This document shows, one piece after another, positions 30,049-38,372 of a DNA stretch of 64,000 nucleotides. Positions within the stretch are counted from its first letter, which is position 1. Every line of letters begins with the position of its first letter. The stretch is from Claveliimonas monacensis. Its GTDB lineage: Bacteria > Bacillota > Clostridia > Lachnospirales > Lachnospiraceae. The stretch spans positions 34,545-98,544 of the forward strand of contig NZ_JADCKL010000010.1 in the NCBI RefSeq assembly GCF_014982975.1, read 5' to 3'. The position numbers and the translations under genes were made by a program. Under the pieces are notes generated by a model. The model did no database searches. It was not told the DNA's origin and saw only the letters and a program-made list of their open reading frames with translations.

Positions 30049-30987
30049 TTATTTTCTCCCGCACTCGCCCGCTGTCCCCCGCAGGACCTCAAGCCCGTGG
30101 CCCAGCTGGGGCAGGAGGAACTCCAGCGCCTCTCTCACCGCCTTGGGGCTGCCGGGAAGATTGACGATCAACGTCCCGCCGCGGATACCGGACACAGCCC
30201 GGCTGAACATAGCCCTGGGGGTGATGGACATGGAATAGTTCCGTATGGCCTGCGCGATCCCGTCAGCCATCCGGTCGCAGGCGGCGATGGTGGCTTCCGG
30301 TGTCAGGTCCCTGGGCGAAAAGCCGGTGCCCCCCGTGGTAAAGATCACATGGACCTGCCGCTGGTCAGCCAGACGGATGAGCTGGCTCTTCAGAGGTTCC
30401 ACACCATCGGCCAGGAGCAGCTGCTCTTTGACCTCATAGCCCGCCTGCGCCAGCATCTCCGCCACCAGCGGGCCGCTCCTGTCCTCCCGTTCCCCCTTGG
30501 CTCCCTTGTCGCTGAGGGTGATCACAGCCGCGGTAAAAGGAAGGTCCGACGCAGGCATCTCTGCTTGCACCTGGTCTCCCTTTTGGATGCGTCCCCCCTT
30601 TATCACCTGGGCGAACACGCCCTCCCGAGGCATGATGCAGTCCCCCATGCGCCTGTAGATCTCACAGTGGCTGTGGCACTCTTTTCCGATCTGGGTCAGC
30701 TCCAGGACAACCTCACTGCCCACCATAAGGCGGGTTCCCACCGGAAGCGCCCGCAGGTCCATCCCTTCTATAATGAGGTTTTCCCCGAAGGCTCCCGGAT
30801 CTACCTCCGCTCCCCTCCTGCGGAAATCCTCGATCTTTTCAAAAGAGAGAAGGCTAACCTGGCGGTGCCAGTTTCCTGCGTGGGCATCTCCCTCAATTCC
30901 CCAGTCCTCTCTGAGGACCGCCTCTCCCACAGGAGTTTTGACCGTCCCCCGCTTTTTACTGATACATATCTCCAAAAGTCTGCTCAA
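30049..30987 (-). CDS. MOSC domain / MogA-MoaB fusion protein
   Basis: This 312-residue fusion has a MOSC domain (about residues 1-145, with GDAHAGNWHRQVSLLS, GAFGENL and the conserved cysteines in GKECHSHC) and a MogA/MoaB domain (about 150-312, with TLSDKGAKGEREDRSGP and FTTGGTGFSPRDLTPEAT). MogA-type proteins adenylylate molybdopterin; MOSC domains carry sulfur or bind the cofactor. The start codon is TTG, 8 bases after GGAGG formed by the last two glycine codons of moaA. It is translationally tied to moaA. Confidence 0.9.
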   Translation of the reverse strand: MSRLLEICISKKRGTVKTPVGEAVLREDWGIEGDAHAGNWHRQVSLLSFEKIEDFRRRGAEVDPGAFGENLIIEGMDLRALPVGTRLMVGSEVVLELTQIGKECHSHCEIYRRMGDCIMPREGVFAQVIKGGRIQKGDQVQAEMPASDLPFTAAVITLSDKGAKGEREDRSGPLVAEMLAQAGYEVKEQLLLADGVEPLKSQLIRLADQRQVHVIFTTGGTGFSPRDLTPEATIAACDRMADGIAQAIRNYSMSITPRAMFSRAVSGIRGGTLIVNLPGSPKAVREALEFLLPQLGHGLEVLRGTAGECGRK

Positions 30988-30991
30988 CTTC

Positions 30992-31978
30992 TCATCCTCC
31001 GATCCTGTTCATATTCTTCTGCTCTGTTCCCTCTTCCGCGGCCCGGCCAAACTGGTGGCAGGCCGGCTTCTCCCAGACCGTCTGCCGGATCGCCGATCGG
31101 ATCTCCTGGTCAGACGCCCCCTGCCGCAGGAGCCGCCGCAGATCTGTCCCTTCCGCGTACTGAAGACAGGGCTTTAAAAACCCCTCCGCACTCAGCCTGA
31201 CCCGGTTGCACTCGCCGCAGAACTTGTGAGAAAGGGCGCTGATAAACCCGATCCTTCCCCGGAATCCCTCAAAGGTCACGTAAGAGGCAGGGCCATTCCC
31301 CGCCGGAGCCTCCCTGCTGTCTGCCTTCTTTTCCGATCCAAATGTATCCCGCAGGCTCCGAAGTACCTCCTCCTGGCTGCACAAAGGGAAATTTTTCCCC
31401 AGGCCCACCGGCATCATCTCGATAAAACGCACATCGATCTCCCGGTCTTTTGCAAGCTTTGCCAGGCTGCACCACTGCTCCTGGCTGTCTCCCGCAAGGG
31501 GCACACAGTTGAGCTTTACCCGTATCTGGGGAAATTCTTTCATTTTCTCCAGGCTGGCAAGTACCTTCTCCAGCCCGTCTCGCCTTGTAATAGCACGGTA
31601 CTGTTCCCGGTCCAGCGTATCCAGGCTGACGTTCACAGCCTGGATTCCTGCTGCCGCCAGCTGTGCAATCTGCTCTCCCAGAAGGATCCCATTGGTGGTC
31701 AGCGTCACCTCCTCCACCTGATCCAGCGCCGTCAGCATGGACACCAGACTGTGCAGCTCCCTTCTCACAAGAGGTTCCCCTCCTGTCAGCTTGATCCTTG
31801 TGATCCCCAGCCCGGCGGCAATCCGGGCAATGCGCGTGATCTCCTGGTAGGTGAGGATCTCACTGTGGGAAATCTGCTCTACTCCCTCCGCCGGCATGCA
31901 GTAGACACAGCGAAGATTGCAGCGGTCCGTCACCGAAATTCTCATATAGTTGATCGATCTTCCATATTGATCTGTCAT
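30992..31978 (-). CDS. moaA: GTP 3',8-cyclase MoaA
   Basis: The 328-residue radical SAM enzyme has the N-terminal cluster CNLRCVYC and the second cluster FCGEC...C in the C-terminal part. It ends with the functionally important Gly-Gly (NRIGG). It converts GTP to 3',8-cyclo-H2-GTP, the first step of molybdenum cofactor synthesis. No moaC, moeA or molybdate transporter genes are seen here. Confidence 0.96.
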   Translation of the reverse strand: MTDQYGRSINYMRISVTDRCNLRCVYCMPAEGVEQISHSEILTYQEITRIARIAAGLGITRIKLTGGEPLVRRELHSLVSMLTALDQVEEVTLTTNGILLGEQIAQLAAAGIQAVNVSLDTLDREQYRAITRRDGLEKVLASLEKMKEFPQIRVKLNCVPLAGDSQEQWCSLAKLAKDREIDVRFIEMMPVGLGKNFPLCSQEEVLRSLRDTFGSEKKADSREAPAGNGPASYVTFEGFRGRIGFISALSHKFCGECNRVRLSAEGFLKPCLQYAEGTDLRRLLRQGASDQEIRSAIRQTVWEKPACHQFGRAAEEGTEQKNMNRIGG

Positions 31979-32080
31979 AAACGTATCCTATCTCCCTGCG
32001 AAGCGGCGGCCTGCCCTCTACAGAGCCGTCTTTATCCAGAACTAAGTTTAACTGCATACGAAAAAAAAGGCAAGCCATGC

Positions 32081-32109
32081 TTGACATTTCATTCGCCTTG
32101 TCATATTAT
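32081..32109 (+). promoter_or_regulatory. Promoter of the second ABC exporter, followed by a TGTA/TACA dyad
   Basis: TTGACA (32081-32086) and TATTAT (32104-32109) are spaced by 17 bases. At about 32110-32137 the imperfect dyad TGTACTATGTA...TACATTAATACA covers the start region and could be an operator, but no regulator gene adjoins it. Confidence 0.68.
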
Positions 32110-32159
32110 TGTACTATGTAAGTAATACATTAATACAAATCTGCAAAGGAGGCACACAC

Positions 32160-32900
32160 ATGGAACAAGTGATCTTAAAGACAAACCACCTCACAAAACG
32201 CTACGGCCACCGAGCCGTTGTAGAAAATCTGTCCATGACCATATATAAGGGGGACATCTACGGATTTATCGGAAAAAACGGAGCCGGAAAGACAACTCTC
32301 ATCCGCATGGTGACCGGCCTTGCCGCCCCCAGCGACGGCAGCATCCAGCTCTTCGGGAGTGGCAGTCTCCTGGAGGGGCGCCGCAGGATCGGCACAGTCA
32401 TCGAGGCGCCGGCCTTCTATCCCGGCATGACCGCCCGGGAGAACATCGTCGCTTTCTCCAAGCTCCAGGGGCTCCACGATTTCTCCCACACAGAGGACCT
32501 GCTCGAGCTGGTCGGTCTGACTCATACAGGGAAGAAAAAGTGCAGGAACTTCTCGCTCGGCATGAAACAGCGCCTGGCCATCGCCATCGCACTCATAGGG
32601 GACCCGGAGCTCCTCATCCTGGATGAGCCCACCAACGGCCTGGACCCGGAGGGCATGAAGGAGGTCCGGGACCTGATCTTGAAGCTGAACCAGGAAAAAG
32701 GCATCACAGTCCTCGTATCCAGCCACATCCTTGGAGAACTGTCCAAATTTGCCACCCGCTACGGCATCATCCACCACGGGAAGCTGATCGAGGAGTTCAC
32801 AGAGGAGGATCTGTGGCGCAGGTGCGCGGGGACCGGCCGCCAGGACATTGATCTGGAAGACTACTTTTTAAGCAGGATCGGAGGGAAACAGGCATGTTAA
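32160..32900 (+). CDS. ABC exporter ATPase, BcrA-like
   Basis: The 246-residue protein has Walker A GKNGAGKT, a degenerate signature FSLGMKQRLAIA typical of bacitracin/lantibiotic immunity ATPases, and Walker B LLILDEPTNGLDP with switch histidine in VSSHILGE. Start ATG 32160 follows AAAGGAGG by 7 bases; an ATG at 32109 overlaps the -10 and is rejected. It pairs with the ABC-2 permease encoded directly downstream. A role in self-protection against a membrane-active compound is family-based inference. Confidence 0.92.
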   Translation: MEQVILKTNHLTKRYGHRAVVENLSMTIYKGDIYGFIGKNGAGKTTLIRMVTGLAAPSDGSIQLFGSGSLLEGRRRIGTVIEAPAFYPGMTARENIVAFSKLQGLHDFSHTEDLLELVGLTHTGKKKCRNFSLGMKQRLAIAIALIGDPELLILDEPTNGLDPEGMKEVRDLILKLNQEKGITVLVSSHILGELSKFATRYGIIHHGKLIEEFTEEDLWRRCAGTGRQDIDLEDYFLSRIGGKQAC

Positions 32901-33739
32901 ATTTAATAAGAAGCGACATTTTTAAACTGAGAAAGGCAAAGTATTTCTGGATACTGCTGTTCATCAACATCCTCCTGGCTGTCGGCACTGTCTATCTGCT
33001 GGACTTCACCTACAAGCTGGCCGGGGACTCCATGGAAGCCCAGCTCACACAGGAGCAGGCCGCCCTCGACGACGCGGGCATGAATGTGTCCGTGGAAGGC
33101 ATTCCCACAGGCCACGACCAGCTCAGCGCCTCCGGCCAGCTGCTGACCTTCTTTGCGGGAAACACCACGCTGCTTATGGCTGTCCTCATCTCGCTCTTTG
33201 TCGGGAGCGAATTCAACAACGGGACTGTCAAGATCATCGCCTCCCGAAATTACAGCCGACTGAAGATCTACCTGTCCAAACTGTTTGTAGGCATCCTGGC
33301 CTCCGTCCTCTTCACCCTGGTGTTTGTCCTGGCTGCCACCATGACCGCCACGGCTCTCTGGGGCTTTGGGGATGTATCCGGCTCCTATGCTTCCCAGCTG
33401 CTGCTGAAAGGAGCTCTGGAACTGCTTCTGGGCGCCTCCTACGTGTCCCTCTTTGTCATGTTCAGTTTTCTGATCCGGCAAAACGGGGGCTCTCTGGCTG
33501 CCAACATCTGCTTTCTGGAATTCACTTCCCTCGTGGTCACCTTAGGGGAGATGCTTATCCACCATTTTCTCGGCAGGACAGTCACCCTGTCAGACTACCT
33601 GCCGGACATGTGCATGACAGCCCTCACCCAGAATCCTGACAGGAATACGCTCCTGCGAGCCGCCCTGGTGGGAGTTTGCTTCCTGCTTGTGCCCACTCTT
33701 GTCGGGGCAGCCAACTTTCGGAAGAGGGATATTAAGTAA
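32894..33739 (+). CDS. ABC-2 type permease, BcrB-like
   Basis: The 281-residue membrane protein begins MLNLIRSDIFKLRKAKYFW, has about six helices and the extracellular loop after the first helix usual in lantibiotic-immunity permeases. Its start overlaps the ATPase stop by 7 bases. A terminator follows 4 bases after its stop, so this is a two-gene operon. Confidence 0.88.
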   Translation: MLNLIRSDIFKLRKAKYFWILLFINILLAVGTVYLLDFTYKLAGDSMEAQLTQEQAALDDAGMNVSVEGIPTGHDQLSASGQLLTFFAGNTTLLMAVLISLFVGSEFNNGTVKIIASRNYSRLKIYLSKLFVGILASVLFTLVFVLAATMTATALWGFGDVSGSYASQLLLKGALELLLGASYVSLFVMFSFLIRQNGGSLAANICFLEFTSLVVTLGEMLIHHFLGRTVTLSDYLPDMCMTALTQNPDRNTLLRAALVGVCFLLVPTLVGAANFRKRDIK

Positions 33740-33742
33740 TTC

Positions 33743-33785
33743 AAAAAAACACTGCGCAAGACTTACGTCTTCACAGTGTTTTTTA
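33743..33785. terminator. Bidirectional terminator
   Basis: AAAAACACTG and CAGTGTTTTT outer arms enclose an inner stem AAGAC/GTCTT. A and T runs on either side let it work for both the exporter operon and ilvE. Confidence 0.88.
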
Positions 33786-33813
33786 TTATCCGTATTATCT
33801 TTCAGGAAATCTC

Positions 33814-34839
33814 TTAGCAGATCTTGTGGATCCAGCCTTCCGGGGCCTCAATGTGTCCCATCTGGATGCCTGTCAGTGTATCGTACAGCTTCTGGATCGT
33901 GGGGCCCATCTTCTCCATACCGCTGGGGAAGCAGATCTCCTTGTCGTGATCCACGATCTTTCCAACCGGAGAGATGACTGCCGCTGTACCGCACAGACCG
34001 CACTCTGCAAAATCTTTCACCTCATCCATGTAGACTTCCCTCTCCTCTGTCTTCAGTCCAAGGTAGTGCTCAGCCACATAGAGAAGAGAACGTCTTGTGA
34101 TGGAAGGCAGGATCGTGGGGGACTTAGGTGTGACCACTGTATTGTCTTTTGTCACAAAGAGGAAGTTGGCTCCTCCTGTCTCCTCCACCTTGGTCCTTGT
34201 GGCGGAATCAAGGTACATGTTCTCGTCAAATCCCTTCTCATGGGCGTCAACGATAGCGTACAGGCTCATGGCGTAGTTCAGACCTGCCTTTACATGACCT
34301 GTGCCATGGGGAGCTGCCCTGTCGTAGTCACATACCCGGATAGTGATCGGCTTAGCGCCGCCCTTGAAGTAGGGGCCTACCGGTGTGGTGAATACACGGA
34401 ACTGGTACTCCTCTGCCGGTTTTACGCCGATAACAGAGTTGGAACCGAACATGTACGGCCGGATATAGAGCGTAGCCCCTGAGCCATACGGCGGAACATA
34501 GGCTGCATTCGCTTCCACTACCTTGTGGACCGCATCCACAAAGCGATCCTCCGGAAATGCCGGCATCTCCAGTCTCTTAGCAGAAGCAACCATTCTCTGT
34601 GCATTCAGATCCGGGCGGAAAGTAACGATGTGTCCATCCTCCGTCGTGTAGGCTTTCAGTCCCTCGAAACATGTCTGCGCGTACTGAAGAACACAGGCAC
34701 ATTCGTTGAGCACGATATTAGCGTCAGATGTCAGTGTACCTTCATCCCATGCTCCATCCTTATAATTGGAAACGTATCTCTTATCGGTCTGCATGTAAGC
34801 AAATCCAAGATTAGACCAGTCGATATTCTTTTTTTCCAT
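33814..34839 (-). CDS. ilvE: Branched-chain amino acid aminotransferase
   Basis: The 341-residue PLP fold type IV enzyme has the family motifs GLNYAMSLYAIVDAHEKGFDE (around the PLP region) and EVYMDEVKDFAECGLCGTAAVISPVG. It catalyses the last step of leucine, isoleucine and valine synthesis and the first of their breakdown. It has its own promoter (34898-34926) and is not in the T-box-controlled ilvBN unit immediately upstream. Confidence 0.96.
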   Translation of the reverse strand: MEKKNIDWSNLGFAYMQTDKRYVSNYKDGAWDEGTLTSDANIVLNECACVLQYAQTCFEGLKAYTTEDGHIVTFRPDLNAQRMVASAKRLEMPAFPEDRFVDAVHKVVEANAAYVPPYGSGATLYIRPYMFGSNSVIGVKPAEEYQFRVFTTPVGPYFKGGAKPITIRVCDYDRAAPHGTGHVKAGLNYAMSLYAIVDAHEKGFDENMYLDSATRTKVEETGGANFLFVTKDNTVVTPKSPTILPSITRRSLLYVAEHYLGLKTEEREVYMDEVKDFAECGLCGTAAVISPVGKIVDHDKEICFPSGMEKMGPTIQKLYDTLTGIQMGHIEAPEGWIHKIC

Positions 34840-34897
34840 GGATTATTCCCCCGTTCTGTGTTTTATTGGTCAATGCTTATCTTCTTGATCTTTTTTC

Positions 34898-34926
34898 ATT
34901 ATAGTACGGTCATCCGCAAAATTCAA
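34898..34926 (-). promoter_or_regulatory. Promoter of ilvE
   Basis: On the minus strand TTGAAT (34921-34926) and TATAAT (34898-34903) are spaced by 17 bases. Confidence 0.78.
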
Positions 34927-34996
34927 GAGTGCGCTCTGTTTTTTTGTCATCAATTTGAGAGGCAGCTTCCCGCCGTCCGCTGACCGTCTCCACTGA

Positions 34997-35506
34997 CTAC
35001 CTCTCCATCATGCTGATGGACTCGATCCCCACGCTTCCACCGCGCACTACTTCAATGCTCTTGAACTCCTCCTTCATGAGCTTGATCACCGCATCATTTT
35101 TGGTGGCCGTCTGCACAAATTCCAGAAGAAGGCTGTCTTTTCCGTAGTCAATGACCTTGGCCTTGAAGGTCTCCGCGATCTGAAAAGCCTCCACCTTGTC
35201 CTCAGCGCTGCAGTTTTTCACCTTCACGTACAGGATCTCCTTCATTCGGACAAAAATGTCTGTAAAATCGATGACCTTGATGACCTCCACCAGTCGGTTG
35301 AGCTGTTTTTTGATCTGCTCAAAGGTCTCGTCGTCGCTGACTGTGGCGATGGTCATCCTGGACACCGTGGGGTCTTCCGTTGTCCCCACAGTGAGGCTGT
35401 CCATGTTGTAGGACTTTCCAGAGAAAAGTCCTGAGATCTTGGAGAGAACACCTACCTGATTCTCCACATACAGGGATATCCATCTTTTCTTCATTCCGTT
35501 GCTCAT
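34997..35506 (-). CDS. ilvN: Acetolactate synthase small subunit
   Basis: The 169-residue regulatory subunit starts with an ACT domain (WISLYVENQVGVLSKISGLFSGKSYNMDSLTVG), which binds valine for feedback inhibition, followed by the C-terminal activation domain. It starts 16 bases after the ilvB stop and follows AAGGAGAG. Confidence 0.96.
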   Translation of the reverse strand: MSNGMKKRWISLYVENQVGVLSKISGLFSGKSYNMDSLTVGTTEDPTVSRMTIATVSDDETFEQIKKQLNRLVEVIKVIDFTDIFVRMKEILYVKVKNCSAEDKVEAFQIAETFKAKVIDYGKDSLLLEFVQTATKNDAVIKLMKEEFKSIEVVRGGSVGIESISMMER

Positions 35507-35522
35507 ATTCCTTCTCTCCTTT

Positions 35523-37244
35523 CTAGCAGTCCATGATCATTTCTTTTAATGTGCCGCCGGGCTGGATCATGGGGTACACCAGATCCTCCGGGTCAATGAG
35601 GAACTCAATGATATAGGGGGTCTTTTTGCTCCTGGCCGCCTCTTCGAAAGCAGGGCGGATCTCTTCTTTCTTCGTCACCCGGATGCCTTTGGCCCCGTAG
35701 CTCTCCGCCAGCTTCACAAAATCAGGCGTGTAGGGCGGACACTCCACCTCGCCGCATTTTCCCCGGCAGGCTGCCCCGGACCGCAGGCATGTCATGGAAT
35801 AGCGCTTGCCGTAGAAGAGCTTCTGCCACTGGCGAACCATGCCCAGCACGCTGTTGTTGAACACACAGCTTATAATAGGAAGTTCCTCCAGCACAGCCGT
35901 GGCTATCTCCTGAATATTCATCTGCATGCCGCCGTCACCGGATATGGAAATCACGGTTTTGTCCGGATTGCCGATCTTGGCGCCAATCGCTCCGGGAAGG
36001 CCATACCCCATGGTCCCCAGTCCGCCGGACATAAGGAGCTGTTTCTTCGGGGTCATCTCCAGAAACTGAGAAGTAAACATCTGGTGCTGTCCCACGTCCG
36101 TCACGACGATCGCTTCCTCGAACATCTCATTGATGACATCCAGGATATCCTTGGGCGTCATCACAGGTTTTTTCTTCATAGTCAGAGGATGCTCCTCCTT
36201 CCACCCGCTGATCGCCTTCTGCCAGTCTTCCGTCTGGCAGGGCTCCACGTACTCCAGCATCTTATCCACAGCCTCCTTGGCGTCAGCCACAATGGGAATG
36301 TCAACCTGTACATTTCTGGAGATGGCGGATGTATCTATATCAATATGCACGATTTTAGCCTTGGGCGCAAAGGAGTGGAGTTTTCCTGTGATCCTGTCGT
36401 TAAATCTTGTTCCAATGGAGAAGAGAAGATCACACTCATTTACTGCCATGTTGGCTGCATAGGCTCCGTGCATGCCAAGGTTTCCCACAAAAAGCGGATG
36501 ATTTGTGGGGATGGCGCCCCTCCCCATGACCGTAGTCACGACAGGAACACTGGTCTTCTCCACCAGCTCTGTGAAGGCCTCCCCCGCATGGGCGATGTTG
36601 ACGCCGCCTCCTGCCAGGAAGAGAGGTCTCTCCGCCTTGGAGAGCATTTTGATGGCCCTCTTGAGCTGCCCAATGTGCACATGGGTATTCGGCTTGTAGC
36701 CTCTTATATTCACTGTGGCGGGATACTCGGCGCTGCCCAGCTCTCCCATCACATCTTTTGGTAGATCCACAAGCACCGGGCCCGGGCGTCCTGTTCTGGC
36801 AATGTAGAAGGCCTCTTTGATGATCCGTCCCAGATCTTCTCTGTCGCGCACAGTGACACCGTACTTTGTGATGCTCCTTGTAATGCCTACAATGTCAACT
36901 TCCTGGAAGGCGTCATTTCCTATGAGATGCCTTGCCACCTGTCCGGTAAAACACACAAGGGGGACACTGTCATAGTTGGCCGTGGCAAGACCTGTCACCA
37001 GGTTGGTGGCGCCAGGTCCGCTGGTCACCAGACAGACCCCTACTTTTCCGGTGGAGCGGGCATAGGCATCCGCCTCATGAACAAGAGCCACTTCCTGCCG
37101 CGGCAGGATCACCTTGGTGTAATCCTGTTTATAGAGCTCATCGCTGATATCAATAGTACAGGCGCCGGGGTAGCCAAAGATGGTGTCTACCCCCTCCTCC
37201 TTCAGCGCTTTTACAAGCAGTTTGTTTCCAGAAATTTTCTTCAT
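35523..37244 (-). CDS. ilvB: Acetolactate synthase large subunit with Cys-rich insert
   Basis: The 573-residue ThDP enzyme has the catalytic glutamate region FGYPGACTIDI, FAD-binding middle domain, and ThDP motif GDGGMQMNIQEIATA...NN. It makes acetolactate or acetohydroxybutyrate for branched-chain amino acids. Near residues 484-505, where typical enzymes run RYS-short loop-PDF, there is an added loop with four cysteines (C...C...C...ECPPYTPDF). Its function is unknown; metal or disulfide formation near the active site is conceivable. AAGGAGG precedes the ATG, and a T-box leader controls the gene. Confidence 0.96.
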   Translation of the reverse strand: MKKISGNKLLVKALKEEGVDTIFGYPGACTIDISDELYKQDYTKVILPRQEVALVHEADAYARSTGKVGVCLVTSGPGATNLVTGLATANYDSVPLVCFTGQVARHLIGNDAFQEVDIVGITRSITKYGVTVRDREDLGRIIKEAFYIARTGRPGPVLVDLPKDVMGELGSAEYPATVNIRGYKPNTHVHIGQLKRAIKMLSKAERPLFLAGGGVNIAHAGEAFTELVEKTSVPVVTTVMGRGAIPTNHPLFVGNLGMHGAYAANMAVNECDLLFSIGTRFNDRITGKLHSFAPKAKIVHIDIDTSAISRNVQVDIPIVADAKEAVDKMLEYVEPCQTEDWQKAISGWKEEHPLTMKKKPVMTPKDILDVINEMFEEAIVVTDVGQHQMFTSQFLEMTPKKQLLMSGGLGTMGYGLPGAIGAKIGNPDKTVISISGDGGMQMNIQEIATAVLEELPIISCVFNNSVLGMVRQWQKLFYGKRYSMTCLRSGAACRGKCGEVECPPYTPDFVKLAESYGAKGIRVTKKEEIRPAFEEAARSKKTPYIIEFLIDPEDLVYPMIQPGGTLKEMIMDC

Positions 37245-37263
37245 ACTTTACCTCCTTAATGAC

Positions 37264-37625
37264 CGTCATAAACACGGGTTAGAGAATAAAGAAACCCTAA
37301 GCCATAAAGCTTAGGGCGAATATTCATCCGTGTTACCACCTAAATTCAGAGATCTGTACCTCTGCACTCTGTCAGTACGGGAACCTCTCTGCACACATAA
37401 GCATACAGCGCTCCGATACTGTTTCCCATAACGGGGGAATACCGTTGGAGTCTACTGCCGGGGGACTCTGTATACTGCAGTTACACAGAACATTCTGCCC
37501 GGGTTCGGTCCACTGCTCGAAGGCTACTTCCATACATCCATCACGAAGATTTCCACCATCCATCTTCTCTCTTGGCTTCCGGTATCTATGTACTCCTCCT
37601 TGTCATTGCATTTATTCAGATAATT
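37264..37625 (-). promoter_or_regulatory. T-box riboswitch leader of ilvBN
   Basis: The long leader holds the conserved T-box AGGTGGTAACACGG (37328-37341), followed by the terminator CCCTAAGC/GCTTAGGG (37295-37316) with a T-rich tail. Upstream is a Stem I-like region with AGAGA and a distal loop (about 37545-37565). The candidate specifier codon is GTA (valine) at 37525-37527, within GGAAGTAGCC. Uncharged tRNA would pair at both sites and stop termination. The valine assignment is my reading of the secondary structure and is less certain than the T-box itself. This also accounts for the 426 bases without a gene. Confidence 0.92.
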
Positions 37626-37631
37626 TCTCTT

Positions 37632-37661
37632 ATTATAGTTGATATACCTGTCAATTGTCAA
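37632..37661 (-). promoter_or_regulatory. Promoter of the T-box/ilvBN unit
   Basis: On the minus strand TTGACA (37656-37661) and TATAAT (37632-37637) are spaced by 18 bases. It lies just after the PHP gene stop. Confidence 0.85.
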
Positions 37662-37670
37662 CTGACTTTT

Positions 37671-38342
37671 TTATTCTTTTTTCATCCACACTTCATCCGG
37701 AAAGTCTGCCTCCGGGGCATCCATATCCACGATGTGGTACGCCCCGTTCTCATAGTAAGCCGGCTTCATGCCGCCGGTCTTAAAAGCCTGTACAAGATCC
37801 TCCTCAGACCGGATTTCCATGGGGAAATACGTGGCGCAGACTCCCACCTTCTCCGGCACATGGCAGTCGCTGGCTCCCACAGGTATCAGGTTCAGCTTTT
37901 TTGCGTAGGATGCCGCTGTCAGACAGGCATCCCGGTGGGTGCTGCCGTTCAGCACCTCGATGCCGGACAGGCCTGTCACCTCGTCCAGATGCTCCTCCAT
38001 CCCCCTCCTGTTGTTGCGGAAAGGGTGGGCGCTGTAACAGACTCCGCCCTGTTCCCTGACAAGGTCGATAAATGCCTGGGCGCTGATCCGCTCTCTTGGA
38101 TAGTCATCGATGCCGTAGGCGATGATATCCCCCTGCAGGGAGTAAAACTCGATCCCCACGAAAATGGGGAAGCCGATCTTCCGGGAATACTCCCTTGCAA
38201 ATTCCCGTATATCCATGTTGTCGTGATCCGTAATACAGATAGCATCCAATCCTTTTTTCTTCGCAATCTCAACGATTTCCTCCAGTGCAAGAAAGCTGTC
38301 TCCGGAATTGCGCATCTCGTGCATATGCAGGTCGATAAACAC
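37671..38342 (-). CDS. PHP domain metal-dependent phosphoesterase
   Basis: The 223-residue protein carries PHP metal-binding motifs: DLHMHEMRNSGDS at the start, ITDHDNM, the histidine in CYSAHPFRNN and ASDCHV near the end. Relatives hydrolyse phosphoester bonds, for example 3',5'-bisnucleotides or oligonucleotides. The substrate is not known. It lies 30 bases after the glycosyltransferase stop and is last in the thyA-folA operon. Confidence 0.85.
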   Translation of the reverse strand: MFIDLHMHEMRNSGDSFLALEEIVEIAKKKGLDAICITDHDNMDIREFAREYSRKIGFPIFVGIEFYSLQGDIIAYGIDDYPRERISAQAFIDLVREQGGVCYSAHPFRNNRRGMEEHLDEVTGLSGIEVLNGSTHRDACLTAASYAKKLNLIPVGASDCHVPEKVGVCATYFPMEIRSEEDLVQAFKTGGMKPAYYENGAYHIVDMDAPEADFPDEVWMKKE

Positions 38343-38372
38343 GCCCGTCCTCCTCTCCTCTGCCCATGCAGA

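Noticed and set aside
31979..32080. Molybdenum cofactor riboswitch before moaA
   Set aside because: The leader is short and I could not recognise the conserved Moco motif or its stems; only a weak promoter (TTGCCT/TAAACT) can be proposed.
37372..37563. Small minus-strand frame in the ilvBN leader as a leader peptide
   Set aside because: The region is explained by T-box Stem I and following structure, and no suitable ribosome-binding site or run of branched-chain codons was seen.
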